Of a stretch of DNA of 54,790 nt, positions 45,714 to 54,790 are shown piece by piece. Each line of letters starts with the position of its first letter. The first letter of the stretch is position 1. A program made the position numbers and the translations under genes. Under the pieces are notes generated by a model that worked only from the letters and a program-made list of their open reading frames with translations, made no database searches and was not told where the DNA came from. Origin of the DNA: Gammaproteobacteria bacterium (lineage in GTDB: Bacteria > Pseudomonadota > Gammaproteobacteria > JAADGQ01); assembly GCA_015490755.1 (NCBI GenBank), contig WFXF01000060.1, positions 1 through 54,790 of the forward strand, written 5' to 3'.

Positions 45714-46772
45714 TTATATTTCAATATCTGTTCTGGGCCAGGCATCAATGACGGCTTTTACTAATGTGGCCAGAGGAATTGCAAAAAACACCCCCCATAC
45801 TCCCCATATTCCGCCAAAAAACAGTACTGCAACAATGATGGCTATTGGGTGCAAATTAACAGCTTCGGAGAATAGCAAGGGAACTAATACGTTACCATCC
45901 AGTGCTTGAATAACAAGATAAGCTGTAACCAAATAGGCTAGTTCTGGTCCCCAGCCCCATTGAAAATAGGCAATTAATACCACGGGGAAAGTCACAGCAA
46001 CAGCACCAATATAGGGGATAATGACAGAGAGACCGACTAATGCAGCCAGAAGTGCTGCAAAGTTAAGCCCCATAATTGCAAAAGTGATATAAGTTACAAC
46101 ACCAACAACAAAAACTTCCAAAAATTTACCGCGTACATAGTTACCAATTTGTTGATCCATTTCATGCCATACTTGTGTTGCAACTTTGCGTTCTTGAGGT
46201 AAAAGCCCTTGAAACCATTCAATAATTTCCTCTTTATCTTTAAGTAAAAAGAAGATTAATACTGGAATAAGAATAAGATAAATAAGAACCGTGAAGATGA
46301 CCGCCATGGATGAAAGTGAAATCGAAAGTAAATTTTGAGCAAAAGAGCCTACAGATGTTTTAATTGTTGCCAGCAGCTGCGCAATTTGTTGTTCTGAGAC
46401 AAAATCGGGATAAAGCTCAGGGAGTTTAAATAATGAGTCCTGACCTTTACTGATCATGTCCGGTAAGGTTTGAGCCAGTTGAGTAATTTGGTTTAATAGC
46501 ATCGGTAGCACGGCAAGTAGCAAGAATGCCATAAAAATAAGCGATGGAATGTAGGTGAGAAGCACAGCGCTTATGCGTGAAATATTGCGTTTTTCCAGTA
46601 TTTTCACCAGCCCTTCAAGAAAGTAGGCCAAGACGATGCTAATCAGTAGTGGTGCCAACATATCTCCAATAAATATGACGATACCAAAACCGATAATCAG
46701 CAATAATCCGAGGATGATAGCTTCAGGGTCAGACAGATATTTATTGATCCAGCGAGTGATAACGTTTTGCAT
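45714..46772 (-). CDS. AI-2E/PerM-family transporter
   Basis: A 352-residue membrane protein with about eight helices. It begins with IILGLLLIIGFGIVIFIGDMLAPLLI and has the family's long central helical region (about 90-210) and the terminal HPIAIIVAVLFFGGIWGVWGVFFAIPLATLVKAVI block. PerM proteins export small molecules; AI-2 export and Na+/H+ antiport have been shown for relatives. Substrate here unknown. It is monocistronic, divergent from dapA. Confidence 0.9.
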   Translation of the reverse strand: MQNVITRWINKYLSDPEAIILGLLLIIGFGIVIFIGDMLAPLLISIVLAYFLEGLVKILEKRNISRISAVLLTYIPSLIFMAFLLLAVLPMLLNQITQLAQTLPDMISKGQDSLFKLPELYPDFVSEQQIAQLLATIKTSVGSFAQNLLSISLSSMAVIFTVLIYLILIPVLIFFLLKDKEEIIEWFQGLLPQERKVATQVWHEMDQQIGNYVRGKFLEVFVVGVVTYITFAIMGLNFAALLAALVGLSVIIPYIGAVAVTFPVVLIAYFQWGWGPELAYLVTAYLVIQALDGNVLVPLLFSEAVNLHPIAIIVAVLFFGGIWGVWGVFFAIPLATLVKAVIDAWPRTDIEI

Positions 46773-46940
46773 TTTATATTTAGTGGTTGCTTAACAATAT
46801 ATTACGCATGATCATAACATCACAAATAGAGTTAATATAAGTTGTATTCAGGATGCAGTGATAAATATAGGTTAATACCTTGTCATCCGTGAATGTCACA
46901 AGTACCATGAGCAGCAGAATTTAAGCAGGAGAATTGAAAT

Positions 46941-47822
46941 ATGTTTCATGGCAGTATGGTTGCGCTGGTGACACCAATGTTTCCTGATGGAACACTGGAT
47001 CGAACAGCATTGGACGAATTGATTGAGTATCATATCGAGCAGGGAACGGATGCGATTGTAGCGATGGGTACCACTGGGGAGTCTGCGACCTTCGGAATAA
47101 AAGAGCATTGTAGCGTTGTTCGTGATGTTGTGACAAAGGTTGACGGGCGTATACCCGTGATTGCGGGTACAGGTTCTAATGCAACTCAAGAAGCGATCGA
47201 GTTAACGATGGGTGCAATGGAAGCCGGTGCTGATGCCTGCCTGTTAGTCACACCTTACTATAATAAACCGACTCAGGAAGGTCTGTATTTGCACTATAAA
47301 GCAGTTGCTGATGCAGTGGCAATACCGCAAATTCTCTATAATGTGCCTGGGCGTACTGCATGTGACTTGTTGCCTGAAACAGTCGAGCGGTTATCCTCTG
47401 TTCCAAATATTATTGGTATCAAGGAAGCGACAGGAGATATCGAGCGAAGTCGTGATATTTTAGCTCGTTGTGGTCAGGCTCTGGATATTTATAGTGGTGA
47501 TGATGCTACTGCGATGGAGTTGATGCTGAATGGTGCTAAAGGTGTCATTTCAGTGACGGCTAATGTCGCTCCAAAACAAATGCATGAGATGTGTGAACTT
47601 GCACTGCAGGGCAACCGGTCGGCTGCGCAGTTGATTGATGAGTGTTTAAGTGCGTTACATCGTGATCTATTTGTTGAGGCGAACCCGATCCCAGTGAAAT
47701 GGGCTTTATATGAAATGGGTTTGGTAACAACAGGCATTCGCTTGCCTTTGACTGTTTTATCTGAGCAATATCATGAAGTTATTCGCAAGGCACTGGCACA
47801 ATCCGGAGTTGATTATGAATAA
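46941..47822 (+). CDS. dapA: DapA, 4-hydroxy-tetrahydrodipicolinate synthase
   Basis: A 293-residue class I aldolase with GTTGESATF, Tyr in YNVPGRTACDL (about 133) and the Schiff-base Lys in IIGIKEATGD (about 161). It condenses pyruvate with aspartate semialdehyde on the way to lysine and meso-diaminopimelate. AGGAGA lies well placed before the ATG. Overlaps bamC by eight bases. Confidence 0.96.
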   Translation: MFHGSMVALVTPMFPDGTLDRTALDELIEYHIEQGTDAIVAMGTTGESATFGIKEHCSVVRDVVTKVDGRIPVIAGTGSNATQEAIELTMGAMEAGADACLLVTPYYNKPTQEGLYLHYKAVADAVAIPQILYNVPGRTACDLLPETVERLSSVPNIIGIKEATGDIERSRDILARCGQALDIYSGDDATAMELMLNGAKGVISVTANVAPKQMHEMCELALQGNRSAAQLIDECLSALHRDLFVEANPIPVKWALYEMGLVTTGIRLPLTVLSEQYHEVIRKALAQSGVDYE

Positions 47823-48309
47823 AAAAATATTTTTCTTACGAGTCATTGTCTTGGGTTTGAGTCTGGCTCTACTGGCAGCGTGTAGCTCTATCGATAAAAC
47901 AGCTTATAAAAATGCACGGACACTGCCATCACTCGAAATTCCACCCAATCTGATGGCACCTGCGGTGAGTGAAGGTGTGGAAATGGTCACTCAGACTGAC
48001 AGCGTTGCAGCTGGAAAAGCAGCTCTGATCTGGGAGCGAGATGGTGGATTGCTTATGGTGCTGAATCTGGATTATGCAACAGCATGGATGCAGATTGGTG
48101 AAATTTTGAAAGCAAAAGGCTTTTCGATAAAAAGTGAAGAGAAGGCCAAAGGTCTATATCACTTGCAATTGCAAGACAGTTCAAAACAACTGAGTATAGA
48201 AGATCGAGGTGTGAAAATATTGGTAACGATTCTTGATTCAAAAAAACGACGGGATCACTCTAACGAAGCTTATCAAATATTGTCGAAAATACATGCTGAA
48301 CTAAGATAA
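47815..48309 (+). CDS. bamC: BamC, short outer-membrane assembly lipoprotein
   Basis: A 164-residue lipoprotein from ATG 47815, inside the dapA end; the upstream part of the frame is dapA in another frame. Signal peptide with lipobox LLAAC. The next segment, IDKTAYKNARTLPSLEIPPNLMAP, is the conserved BamD-binding arm. One helix-grip domain follows (about 75-160). E. coli BamC has about 344 residues with two such domains, so this is a one-domain form. The dapA-bamC order is standard. Confidence 0.85.
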   Translation: MNKKIFFLRVIVLGLSLALLAACSSIDKTAYKNARTLPSLEIPPNLMAPAVSEGVEMVTQTDSVAAGKAALIWERDGGLLMVLNLDYATAWMQIGEILKAKGFSIKSEEKAKGLYHLQLQDSSKQLSIEDRGVKILVTILDSKKRRDHSNEAYQILSKIHAELR

Positions 48310-48322
48310 AAATTATTTGATA

Positions 48323-50713
48323 TTACTTAATACAAACAGCGCGTATTTGTGCCATGTCAGTGAACCCTTGCATGACTTTTTCAATGCCATCTTGTTTGAG
48401 GGTTCGCATACCTGCAGCAAGAGCACCTTGTAGTATGGCCTGAACGCGAGAGCGTTCAAGAATGAGCCGTTTAATCTCATCTGAAGCTTCCAGAAATTCA
48501 TGAAGAGCGATCCGTCCACTGTACCCCGTGTTGTTACACTTTTCACAACCCACGGGTTTACATAGTGTTATCTTTCCATCACCGTTAGCATAAATTTCAT
48601 GCCACTCTTTTAGTGTTTTTGCGTAAAGTTTTTCAGCATCTGTATCAGCGACTATAAGCTCTTCACAATATTCATGAGCAAGCCCCATTAATTCATGTTC
48701 ACTGCATACATACTCCTCCCGGCAAGCATTACAAAGTGTTTTTGCTAAACGCTGAGCAAGAATGCCCAGCAGAGCGTCTGAAAAGTTAAACGGATCCATG
48801 CCCATATCTAACAGTCGTATGATACTTTCCGGTGCGCTATTGGTATGTAGTGTTGAAAAGAGTAAGTGTCCCGTTAATGAAGCTTCGATACCGGTACCTG
48901 CGGTCTCTTCATCACGCATTTCACCGACCATAATAACATCTGGATCAGCCCGCAAAAAGGCACGCATAGCTGCAGCAAATGTGAAGTTGATTTTAGGTTG
49001 TACCTGCACTTGACGTAGTCCTGGCTGGGTGATTTCTACGGGGTCTTCAGCCGTCCATATTTTACGCTCTACAGTATTAAGGTGGCCAAGAAGAGCATGT
49101 AGTGTAGTGGTTTTACCTGAGCCGGTTGGGCCACAGACAAGAAACATGCCATAAGGTTTTTCAATGTTGGCAATAATTCCTCTCTTGTTACGTTCACTCA
49201 GGCCAAGTTTATCAACGGAAACTGCCCCACCTTTTGCTAATATCCTTAGAACTACATCTTCTACGCCGCCCGCTGTAGGCAAGGTGGCAACACGTAGTTC
49301 GATATCGAGAGGGCCATACTTTTTGAAATTAATTTTTCCATCCTGTGGTTTTCGTCTCTCGGAAATATCAAGGTTGGACATTATTTTCAACCTTGAAATA
49401 AGTGCTTGGCGGTATTGGGCGGGTAACTCCAAGTATGAGACTAATGCACCATCACGGCGAAATCGAATAGTTGTTTTTTTATTTCCTGGGTAAGGTTCTA
49501 TGTGAATATCAGATGCACCTTGTTGATAGGCATCAATCACTATTTTATTCATTAGCTTGACAACAATATTATCCGAAAGGTCAGATTCAGAAGGTTCCAG
49601 CTCGTCATCGTCACTATGATCATCTTCTAAAACCAGATCTTCAGTTAAAGACTCACTGAACTCACTGCCTAGCCCTTGAGTGTCATAATAATAGTTGGTG
49701 GCCCAATCAATATCTGTTGCAGTTGACATGACACTTTCCACCAACATATTGGTGTGAAAGCTGAGTGCATCCAACGCAGATGTTTTGATATTGATCGGAT
49801 TTTCAGCCGCAATAATGAGCTTGCCCTTATAAATTGCAAGAGGAATGACTCTGTAGCGTTTGATCAGTTCTTTAGGAACAAGGTTGATAATTTTGAGGCT
49901 GATTTCGTATTGTCTGAGATTAACAAAAGGGATGCCTAGTTTTTTTGCAAGTGCCGTTTGAACGACTTCCTGGCTAAGAATGCCTTTTTCGACCAGAAGT
50001 TCTCCCAACGGCATACCGCTGACATCTTTTTTCTGGAATTCAAGAATTTCTTCAAGTTGCTCTGCAGTAATAAGCTTTTCATTGATTAATACTTCACCGA
50101 GCCTTAAGTTAGGTTGTGAATTTTGATGCTTGAGTGCGTATTCCAGCTCTATTGGTGAAGTGACTTCATCAACGGGTTGCTGACTTTCATTTTCTGAATC
50201 CCTGGAGTTCTCTTGTATTTGATTTTGTTTAGGGTTGGTATAGACAGTTTTTTCATCCATTTTGCAACTAACCAATGCATCAAATGGAGAAAAAATATAA
50301 CGATATTGGTTGACTCCTTCACTTTGTAGTAATAGCAAACCGTGTTTACAAACAATGAGTCCAACGGCAGTTCCCTGTAACTTTATATGGTCAAAAAATT
50401 TCAAATTAAATTTTTTATTGATGGTCGTGTCAGGTGAGGCGTGCGAGTCTGTTTGATTATTTGTCGTTTGGTGGAATCGCCGTGAGTATTGAATGACCCG
50501 GATATCTTTCAGGGCAATTCTTTGGGGGGTCTGGCTATCTCGCCTGGCAACTAAAATGGTACCCGTTTTGGTATCCATTGATTCAAAAAGACCAATCGTT
50601 TTACTGCCATCCAAAAGATGGATGATGGCAGCTTCCCCACTGAGAATGCTGAGATCATCGTACTCTGAATTTACATCGACTTGTTCAGGTGGAGCGATTA
50701 TTGTGGTATCCAT
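48323..50713 (-). CDS. Large GspE/PulE-family ATPase with extra N-terminal domains
   Basis: A 796-residue protein. Residues about 1-150 form an unfamiliar pair of small beta-rich modules (GEAAIIHLLDGSKTIGLFESMD; LKFFDHIKLQGTAVGLIVC). An MshEN domain (about 200-340) follows, then the ATPase core with Walker A GPTGSGKT, DPDVIMVGEMRDEET and FSTLHTN. The Zn knuckle comprises CNAC and CEKCNNTGYSG. It should drive assembly of a pilus or secretion filament, but no partner genes lie nearby. Upstream is lptG with a palindrome and hairpin between them. Confidence 0.88.
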   Translation of the reverse strand: MDTTIIAPPEQVDVNSEYDDLSILSGEAAIIHLLDGSKTIGLFESMDTKTGTILVARRDSQTPQRIALKDIRVIQYSRRFHQTTNNQTDSHASPDTTINKKFNLKFFDHIKLQGTAVGLIVCKHGLLLLQSEGVNQYRYIFSPFDALVSCKMDEKTVYTNPKQNQIQENSRDSENESQQPVDEVTSPIELEYALKHQNSQPNLRLGEVLINEKLITAEQLEEILEFQKKDVSGMPLGELLVEKGILSQEVVQTALAKKLGIPFVNLRQYEISLKIINLVPKELIKRYRVIPLAIYKGKLIIAAENPINIKTSALDALSFHTNMLVESVMSTATDIDWATNYYYDTQGLGSEFSESLTEDLVLEDDHSDDDELEPSESDLSDNIVVKLMNKIVIDAYQQGASDIHIEPYPGNKKTTIRFRRDGALVSYLELPAQYRQALISRLKIMSNLDISERRKPQDGKINFKKYGPLDIELRVATLPTAGGVEDVVLRILAKGGAVSVDKLGLSERNKRGIIANIEKPYGMFLVCGPTGSGKTTTLHALLGHLNTVERKIWTAEDPVEITQPGLRQVQVQPKINFTFAAAMRAFLRADPDVIMVGEMRDEETAGTGIEASLTGHLLFSTLHTNSAPESIIRLLDMGMDPFNFSDALLGILAQRLAKTLCNACREEYVCSEHELMGLAHEYCEELIVADTDAEKLYAKTLKEWHEIYANGDGKITLCKPVGCEKCNNTGYSGRIALHEFLEASDEIKRLILERSRVQAILQGALAAGMRTLKQDGIEKVMQGFTDMAQIRAVCIK

Positions 50714-50739
50714 CCGTGGTTCTCTTGGAAATTATTACC

Positions 50740-50751
50740 TCGATATATCGA
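50740..50751. promoter_or_regulatory. 12-bp perfect palindrome upstream of the large GspE-type gene
   Basis: TCGATATATCGA is a perfect palindrome 27 bases before the start of the minus-strand ATPase gene and next to the lptG terminator hairpin. A dimeric repressor site is possible. Confidence 0.3.
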
Positions 50752-50775
50752 CGTTAAAACCACAAGGCTTTAACG
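50752..50775 (-). terminator. Hairpin at the end of lptG
   Basis: CGTTAAAACC and GGCTTTAACG form a ten-base stem (one wobble) around a four-base loop, covering the lptG stop codon. No T run follows, so it may stabilise the lptFG mRNA rather than end it. Confidence 0.45.
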
Positions 50776-51834
50776 TGTTCGCTTCATTAGCATCATGGCT
50801 AAAATAAAAAACAGTATTGTCGGTAATAGAGCGCTGAGTGCGGGTGGGTAGTTGTAGATCAGGCCTGTATAACTGAATATCTGACCAAACAGATGAAAAC
50901 CCAGACCAACAAGTGAGCCAAAGAGGATTCGTTGACCCACGCTAACGGTGCGTAATGAGGCAAAAATAAACGGAATGGAGAGGAGTAACATGACACCCGT
51001 ATTGAGTGGGGCGGCTATTTTTTTCCATAGAGCCAATTGGTAGCGCCCTGCATCGAGTTCATTTTTTTCCAGATAATTTACATAGTGATATAACCCCATT
51101 GCAGATAGTTTATCAGGGTTGACTGTAACGATACTTAATAGCTCCGGGTTCAGTAATGATTGCCACTCAGTTTGTGCTTTTTTATGAACAACAATGCCGT
51201 GCTCAGTAAAAGAGCTTACTTTAATATCTTTTAATAACCACTCCTGATTGGTGTAACTTGCACTCTTGGCTTGAGTTGTTGTTTGTAATTTTTGCTGTTG
51301 ATTGAATTTATAAATATAGATGCCACTTAAATCACCATCAGGAAAAACGTTGTTGATTTTTATAAAAGTCTGGTCATCTTTAGCCCAGAAGTTATTTGTA
51401 TGTTTTGTGGTGATGCGTTCTCCTAAAGCCCCAGAGCGCATATTCATGGCATAACGTTCGGCCATAGGTGCGATAAATTCGCCAATGATGGCGGCAAAAA
51501 CCATGAGTAACAGACCGACTTTAAGTGCAGAAAACAGAATTTGTTTAATGGAGACACCGGATGCTCGTATAACGGTAAGTTCACTATTGTTGGCCATTGC
51601 ACCAAGCCCGATAACACTTCCCAATAGCGTTGCCATCGGAAAAAGCATATATGCAATGCCTGGCAGCGAAAGCGCGATAAACAGCCCCGCATGTTGAACT
51701 TCATAACTGCCTTTTCCTATATCTTCCAGCTCTCGCATAAAGCCAATTAAACCAAACAATGAAAGCAACACCATCAAGACAATGGCAATATTGAGAATGA
51801 TCGCTTTGCCTATGTAAAGGTCCAGTATTTTCAT
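50770..51834 (-). CDS. lptG: LptG, LPS-export ABC transporter permease
   Basis: A 354-residue YjgP/YjgQ-family permease with six membrane helices, three on each side of a periplasmic beta-jellyroll (about 130-260). Conserved residues at the N-terminus (YIGKAIILNI) and the helix-2 region (FPMATLLGSVIGLG) are present. With LptF and the LptB ATPase it pulls LPS from the inner membrane. The ATG overlaps the lptF stop by four bases. lptB is not in the window. Confidence 0.95.
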   Translation of the reverse strand: MKILDLYIGKAIILNIAIVLMVLLSLFGLIGFMRELEDIGKGSYEVQHAGLFIALSLPGIAYMLFPMATLLGSVIGLGAMANNSELTVIRASGVSIKQILFSALKVGLLLMVFAAIIGEFIAPMAERYAMNMRSGALGERITTKHTNNFWAKDDQTFIKINNVFPDGDLSGIYIYKFNQQQKLQTTTQAKSASYTNQEWLLKDIKVSSFTEHGIVVHKKAQTEWQSLLNPELLSIVTVNPDKLSAMGLYHYVNYLEKNELDAGRYQLALWKKIAAPLNTGVMLLLSIPFIFASLRTVSVGQRILFGSLVGLGFHLFGQIFSYTGLIYNYPPALSALLPTILFFILAMMLMKRTR

Positions 51835-52931
51835 ATTGGTGAGCGTTTAAGAGTGACGTTAAAAAAATTTGGGTATTGCTGTTTTGTAAATAGTACTACG
51901 ATAAGCAAGATAACAATGCTATGAACCCACCATAGGCCAATCTGAGTAGAAATATCACCTTTTTCAACCCAGTTTTTTGCTATGACCAGCAAATTGCTAT
52001 ACGCGATAAACAGTAAAATACCAATAATTAATTTAGAATATTTTCCCTGGCGTGGTGAGGAGCGGCTGAGTGGTACTGCGAGTATGGCGAGAAAGAGTAC
52101 GGATAAAGGAATTGAAATACGCCACTGTAACTCAGCAATGGCGTGTGTATTGTTGATTGCCCAAAGTTCAGAAGGGGTTTTAGTAGAGTAGCCCTGATTG
52201 GGAGGAGGCGTACTTTTTTTGTGAATGCGTATGCCGTGCTCCTGAAACTCTGTGACTGTAAATCGGGCAGTGCCAGGCCTTCCTTCGTAACGATAACCTG
52301 TTTCCAGAACTAAAAACCGGTCACCACTTTTCAGAGTGCGCTCGCTGGCAGATCTCGCTACCAATATTTGTGGCTCACCTTCAAAAGAGCCTTCTATAAA
52401 AATATTTTTCAGCTGATCGGTTTTTGAATCTATGCTTTCAACATAGAGAGTCCAACCTGATATTTCTTTGAATTGTCCAGGAATAATAGCCCTGAGTTGA
52501 GTGGATGTATCCGTCGTATTTTTTAGCTGTGAAATACCGCGTTCAGCCCACGGGGCAATATAAAAAGAAAACACTGCTGTCAGTGATGCAATAAAGAGTG
52601 CAAGCCAGAAGATACTTTTTGCAATTTTCAGAGTGCTTACACCACACGCTTCAAGTGCTGCCATTTCGTTATCCTGATAGAGACGGCCTAATGCAAGCAA
52701 AACAGATAGGTAAAGAGCAATGGGCAGCAGCACTTCAATAGTATCTGTGATGTAGAGCATTAATAGTTGGGCAACAACATCACCTGGCAATATGCCGGCG
52801 GCTGCTTTTGCGAGTGAACGCACCAAACTATCACTGATGAAAAATAGCAATAAAATGGAAATGACCGCTGTGAGCGTGAATAGTATTTCTTTTATGATGT
52901 AGCGATTGAGTATCAATATTTTGGTTCGCAA
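51831..52931 (-). CDS. lptF: LptF, LPS-export ABC transporter permease
   Basis: A protein of about 366 residues with the same six-helix plus jellyroll plan as LptG, starting LNRYIIKEILFTLTAVISILLLFF. The frame starts at TTG 52931; a second TTG at 52916 fits the family N-terminus better, and neither has a clear ribosome site. Conserved blocks are LYLSVLLALGRLYQDNEMAALEACGVS and PLSRSSPRQGK. Operon lptF-lptG, divergent from pepA as in E. coli. Confidence 0.95.
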   Translation of the reverse strand: MRTKILILNRYIIKEILFTLTAVISILLLFFISDSLVRSLAKAAAGILPGDVVAQLLMLYITDTIEVLLPIALYLSVLLALGRLYQDNEMAALEACGVSTLKIAKSIFWLALFIASLTAVFSFYIAPWAERGISQLKNTTDTSTQLRAIIPGQFKEISGWTLYVESIDSKTDQLKNIFIEGSFEGEPQILVARSASERTLKSGDRFLVLETGYRYEGRPGTARFTVTEFQEHGIRIHKKSTPPPNQGYSTKTPSELWAINNTHAIAELQWRISIPLSVLFLAILAVPLSRSSPRQGKYSKLIIGILLFIAYSNLLVIAKNWVEKGDISTQIGLWWVHSIVILLIVVLFTKQQYPNFFNVTLKRSPI

Positions 52932-53053
52932 TAATATTTTGGAAAAAGGTAAAAAAGTATCGTTACAGGCGCTGAAATTTTACACATACATGGGTACACT
53001 ACAGCATCTAAAAAAACATTTTAACAGTATTACGGCAGGTTAGGATTCAAACG

Positions 53054-54550
53054 ATGGAATTTTCAATAAAAAGTGGTCATCCTGAAAAACAGCGTACAGC
53101 ATGTGTCGTGGTTGGTATTTTTGAACCGCGCCGTATGTGTGCATCAGCTGAGCAGATCGATAAAGTGTCGGGTGGTTTTCTCTCCAGTATTATTCGCAGG
53201 GGTGATCTTGAAGGAAAGTTTGGTCATACCCTGCTGTTACACAGTGTACCGAATACGTTATGTGAGCGGGTTTTACTTGTTGGCTGTGGTCGTGAACGTG
53301 ACTTTAATGATGCGGTTTATCGTAAACTGATTGCAAAAACAACCGTTGTGTTGAATGAAATTGGTGCGATGGAAGTCACTAATTATTTAACAGAATTGAG
53401 TGTAAAAGGGCGCAATACTCACTGGAAAATTCGTCAGGCAGTCGAAGCTGCCTGGGGAGCGCTTTACCATTTTGATTATCTTAAAAGTGAGAAAAAAACA
53501 GATCGCCGTCCGTTACGAAAATTAATTTTGTCTGTGCCCAGTCGTCGTGATCTGGCTCATTCCGAGCAGGCAGTCAAAGAGGGTCTTGCTATTGCTCAGG
53601 GAGTTGATCTGGCCAAGGATCTGGGTAATTTTCCAGGAAATATTTGTACGCCTGAATATCTGGCAAAGCAAGCAGTTACTTTAGCTGAAACAGACGAATC
53701 CATTCATACTGAAATATTAGAACAAGAGCAGATGGAGACGCTCAAAATGGGGTCGCTATTATCCGTGTCAAAAGGCTCGGCCTTGCCACCTAAGCTAATT
53801 GTGATGAACTATAGCGGCGGTAAAGAGAGTGATGCACCTGTCGTGTTGGTGGGTAAAGGGGTGACTTTTGATTCAGGGGGAATTTCGATCAAACCTTCTG
53901 CTGCAATGGATGAGATGAAATATGACATGTGTGGTGCGGCTAGCGTTCTGGGTGTGTTATCTGCTGTTGCTAAGGTGGGCTTGCCCTTGAATGTTATCGG
54001 TGTTGTTCCTGCTGTTGAAAATATGCCGGGTGGCTATGCCACGAGGCCGGGGGATATTGTGACCAGTATGTCGGGAACAACGATTGAGGTACTCAACACT
54101 GATGCTGAAGGGCGTTTGATTTTGTGTGATGCGTTGACATATTGTGAACGCTTTAATCCTTCGGTTGTGATTGATATAGCGACTTTGACGGGGGCATGTG
54201 TTGTATCGCTGGGGCATCACACCAGTGGACTTTTGGGTAATCATAACCCTTTGATCAATGATTTGCTGAATGCGGGTAGAACTTCTGGTGATCGTGCATG
54301 GGAGCTGCCTATGGGAGAAGAGTATCAAGAGCAGCTAAAAAGCCCGTTTGCTGATATTGCAAATATTGGTGGGCGTTATGCGGGAACTATTACAGCGGCC
54401 TGTTTTCTCTCCAGATTTACAAAAAAATACCATTGGGCGCACCTGGATATTGCAGGGACGGCCTGGAAAAATGGTGATAAAAAAGGGGCGACAGGTCGCC
54501 CAGTACCGTTATTAATGCAATACTTAATTGATTTGTGTGCTGAAAAATAA
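53054..54550 (+). CDS. pepA: PepA, leucyl aminopeptidase (M17)
   Basis: A 498-residue M17 metallopeptidase with an N-terminal macro-like domain (1-165) and a catalytic domain with metal ligands in [16 protein letters not shown] and NTDAEGRL, plus the later [19 protein letters not shown]. It removes N-terminal residues from peptides; in E. coli PepA also binds DNA in Xer recombination at cer. AGGA precedes the ATG. holC and valS, which commonly follow, are not seen in the remaining 240 bases. Confidence 0.96.
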   Translation: MEFSIKSGHPEKQRTACVVVGIFEPRRMCASAEQIDKVSGGFLSSIIRRGDLEGKFGHTLLLHSVPNTLCERVLLVGCGRERDFNDAVYRKLIAKTTVVLNEIGAMEVTNYLTELSVKGRNTHWKIRQAVEAAWGALYHFDYLKSEKKTDRRPLRKLILSVPSRRDLAHSEQAVKEGLAIAQGVDLAKDLGNFPGNICTPEYLAKQAVTLAETDESIHTEILEQEQMETLKMGSLLSVSKGSALPPKLIVMNYSGGKESDAPVVLVGKGVTFDSGGISIKPSAAMDEMKYDMCGAASVLGVLSAVAKVGLPLNVIGVVPAVENMPGGYATRPGDIVTSMSGTTIEVLNTDAEGRLILCDALTYCERFNPSVVIDIATLTGACVVSLGHHTSGLLGNHNPLINDLLNAGRTSGDRAWELPMGEEYQEQLKSPFADIANIGGRYAGTITAACFLSRFTKKYHWAHLDIAGTAWKNGDKKGATGRPVPLLMQYLIDLCAEK

Positions 54551-54790
54551 AAGTTTTAACTAACTATTGACATTGATGGTTAGTAAGTTCAAATTGTTAG
54601 CTCTTAATTTAACTGATTTTTTACGATTACGATGAACAAAGACATTTTTAACAACGATATTGTGATGGTTCGAGCATGGCGCATCGTCGTGCTGCGAAGA
54701 TGTGTTGCTGTGTGCTTGGAGAAAATGAAAGTGTCGTAAAAAATAATCACCTGAAATTCATTTTTAAAAGCCGCAGATACTACCATCTGC
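54551..54790. other. Unassigned right-edge sequence after pepA
   Basis: Short frames are open on both strands (for example a plus-strand 35-codon frame from ATG 54631 and a frame open to the edge from ATG 54676). None resembles a family I know and none has a ribosome site. A weak inverted repeat ACTAAC/GTTAGT lies near 54560-54585 and may help end pepA transcription. Confidence 0.3.

Noticed and set aside
54604-54786. 60-codon minus-strand frame at the right edge
   Set aside because: No ribosome site, no recognisable motif, and competing open frames on the plus strand; left unassigned.

Overview
The window looks like a chromosomal segment of a moderately AT-rich gammaproteobacterium. The evidence is the gene set: hslVU, a ubiE-ubiJ-ubiB ubiquinone block, lptFG divergent from pepA, dapA-bamC, and the rimP-nusA-infB-rbfA-truB operon preceded by initiator tRNA. 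The genus cannot be fixed from this sequence. Palindromic spacers of the kind I associate with sulfur-oxidising gammaproteobacteria are present, but that is only a hint.

Layout. (1) 1-8.5 kb, minus strand: asnB-like amidotransferase, xerC, hslV, hslU, ubiE, an RDD membrane protein, ubiJ and ubiB. The genes are often joined by 1-4 bp stop/start overlaps. The edge holds the N-terminus of a probable BatB-like VWA membrane protein. (2) 8.6-11.7 kb: a GT4 glycosyltransferase and a GspE/PulE ATPase. (3) 11.8-16.6 kb, an accessory island: an unknown small protein, a frameshifted Rpn-type nuclease, a P-loop ATPase behind a 13-bp direct repeat, palindromic repeats, and a DUF4874/DUF4832 lipoprotein. 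(4) 16.8-21.7 kb: a DUF302 protein, a DUF389 membrane protein fused to what looks like a dead diacylglycerol-kinase domain, then modABC for molybdate uptake. (5) 21.8-27.8 kb: a methyltransferase, a sucrose-phosphatase-like HAD enzyme, a decayed arsM-like methyltransferase remnant, a GT39/PMT membrane glycosyltransferase, a tyrosine-phosphatase-like lipoprotein, and a PDC-sensor membrane protein. (6) 27.9-35.5 kb: prmC, yaiI, a DUF3108 protein, a ttcA-argA-histidine kinase operon, and radA.

(7) 35.5-45.6 kb is the information-processing core: two tandem initiator tRNA genes, each with its own promoter, then rimP-nusA-infB-rbfA-truB. This continues directly into pabC-mltG-tmk-holB, without rpsO-pnp after truB and without acpP-fabF before pabC. 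(8) 45.7-54.6 kb: a PerM/AI-2E permease, dapA, a short bamC, a second large GspE-type ATPase, lptG-lptF and pepA.

Most of the window is ordinary housekeeping. The items I rate most worth a second look are the degenerate lipid kinase-DUF389 fusion, the duplicated initiator tRNA with a U1-U72 mismatch, the operon junction at truB/pabC, the repeat-bearing promoter of the island ATPase, and the double hairpin before the HAD phosphatase. No CRISPR array, intact transposase or prophage was seen.
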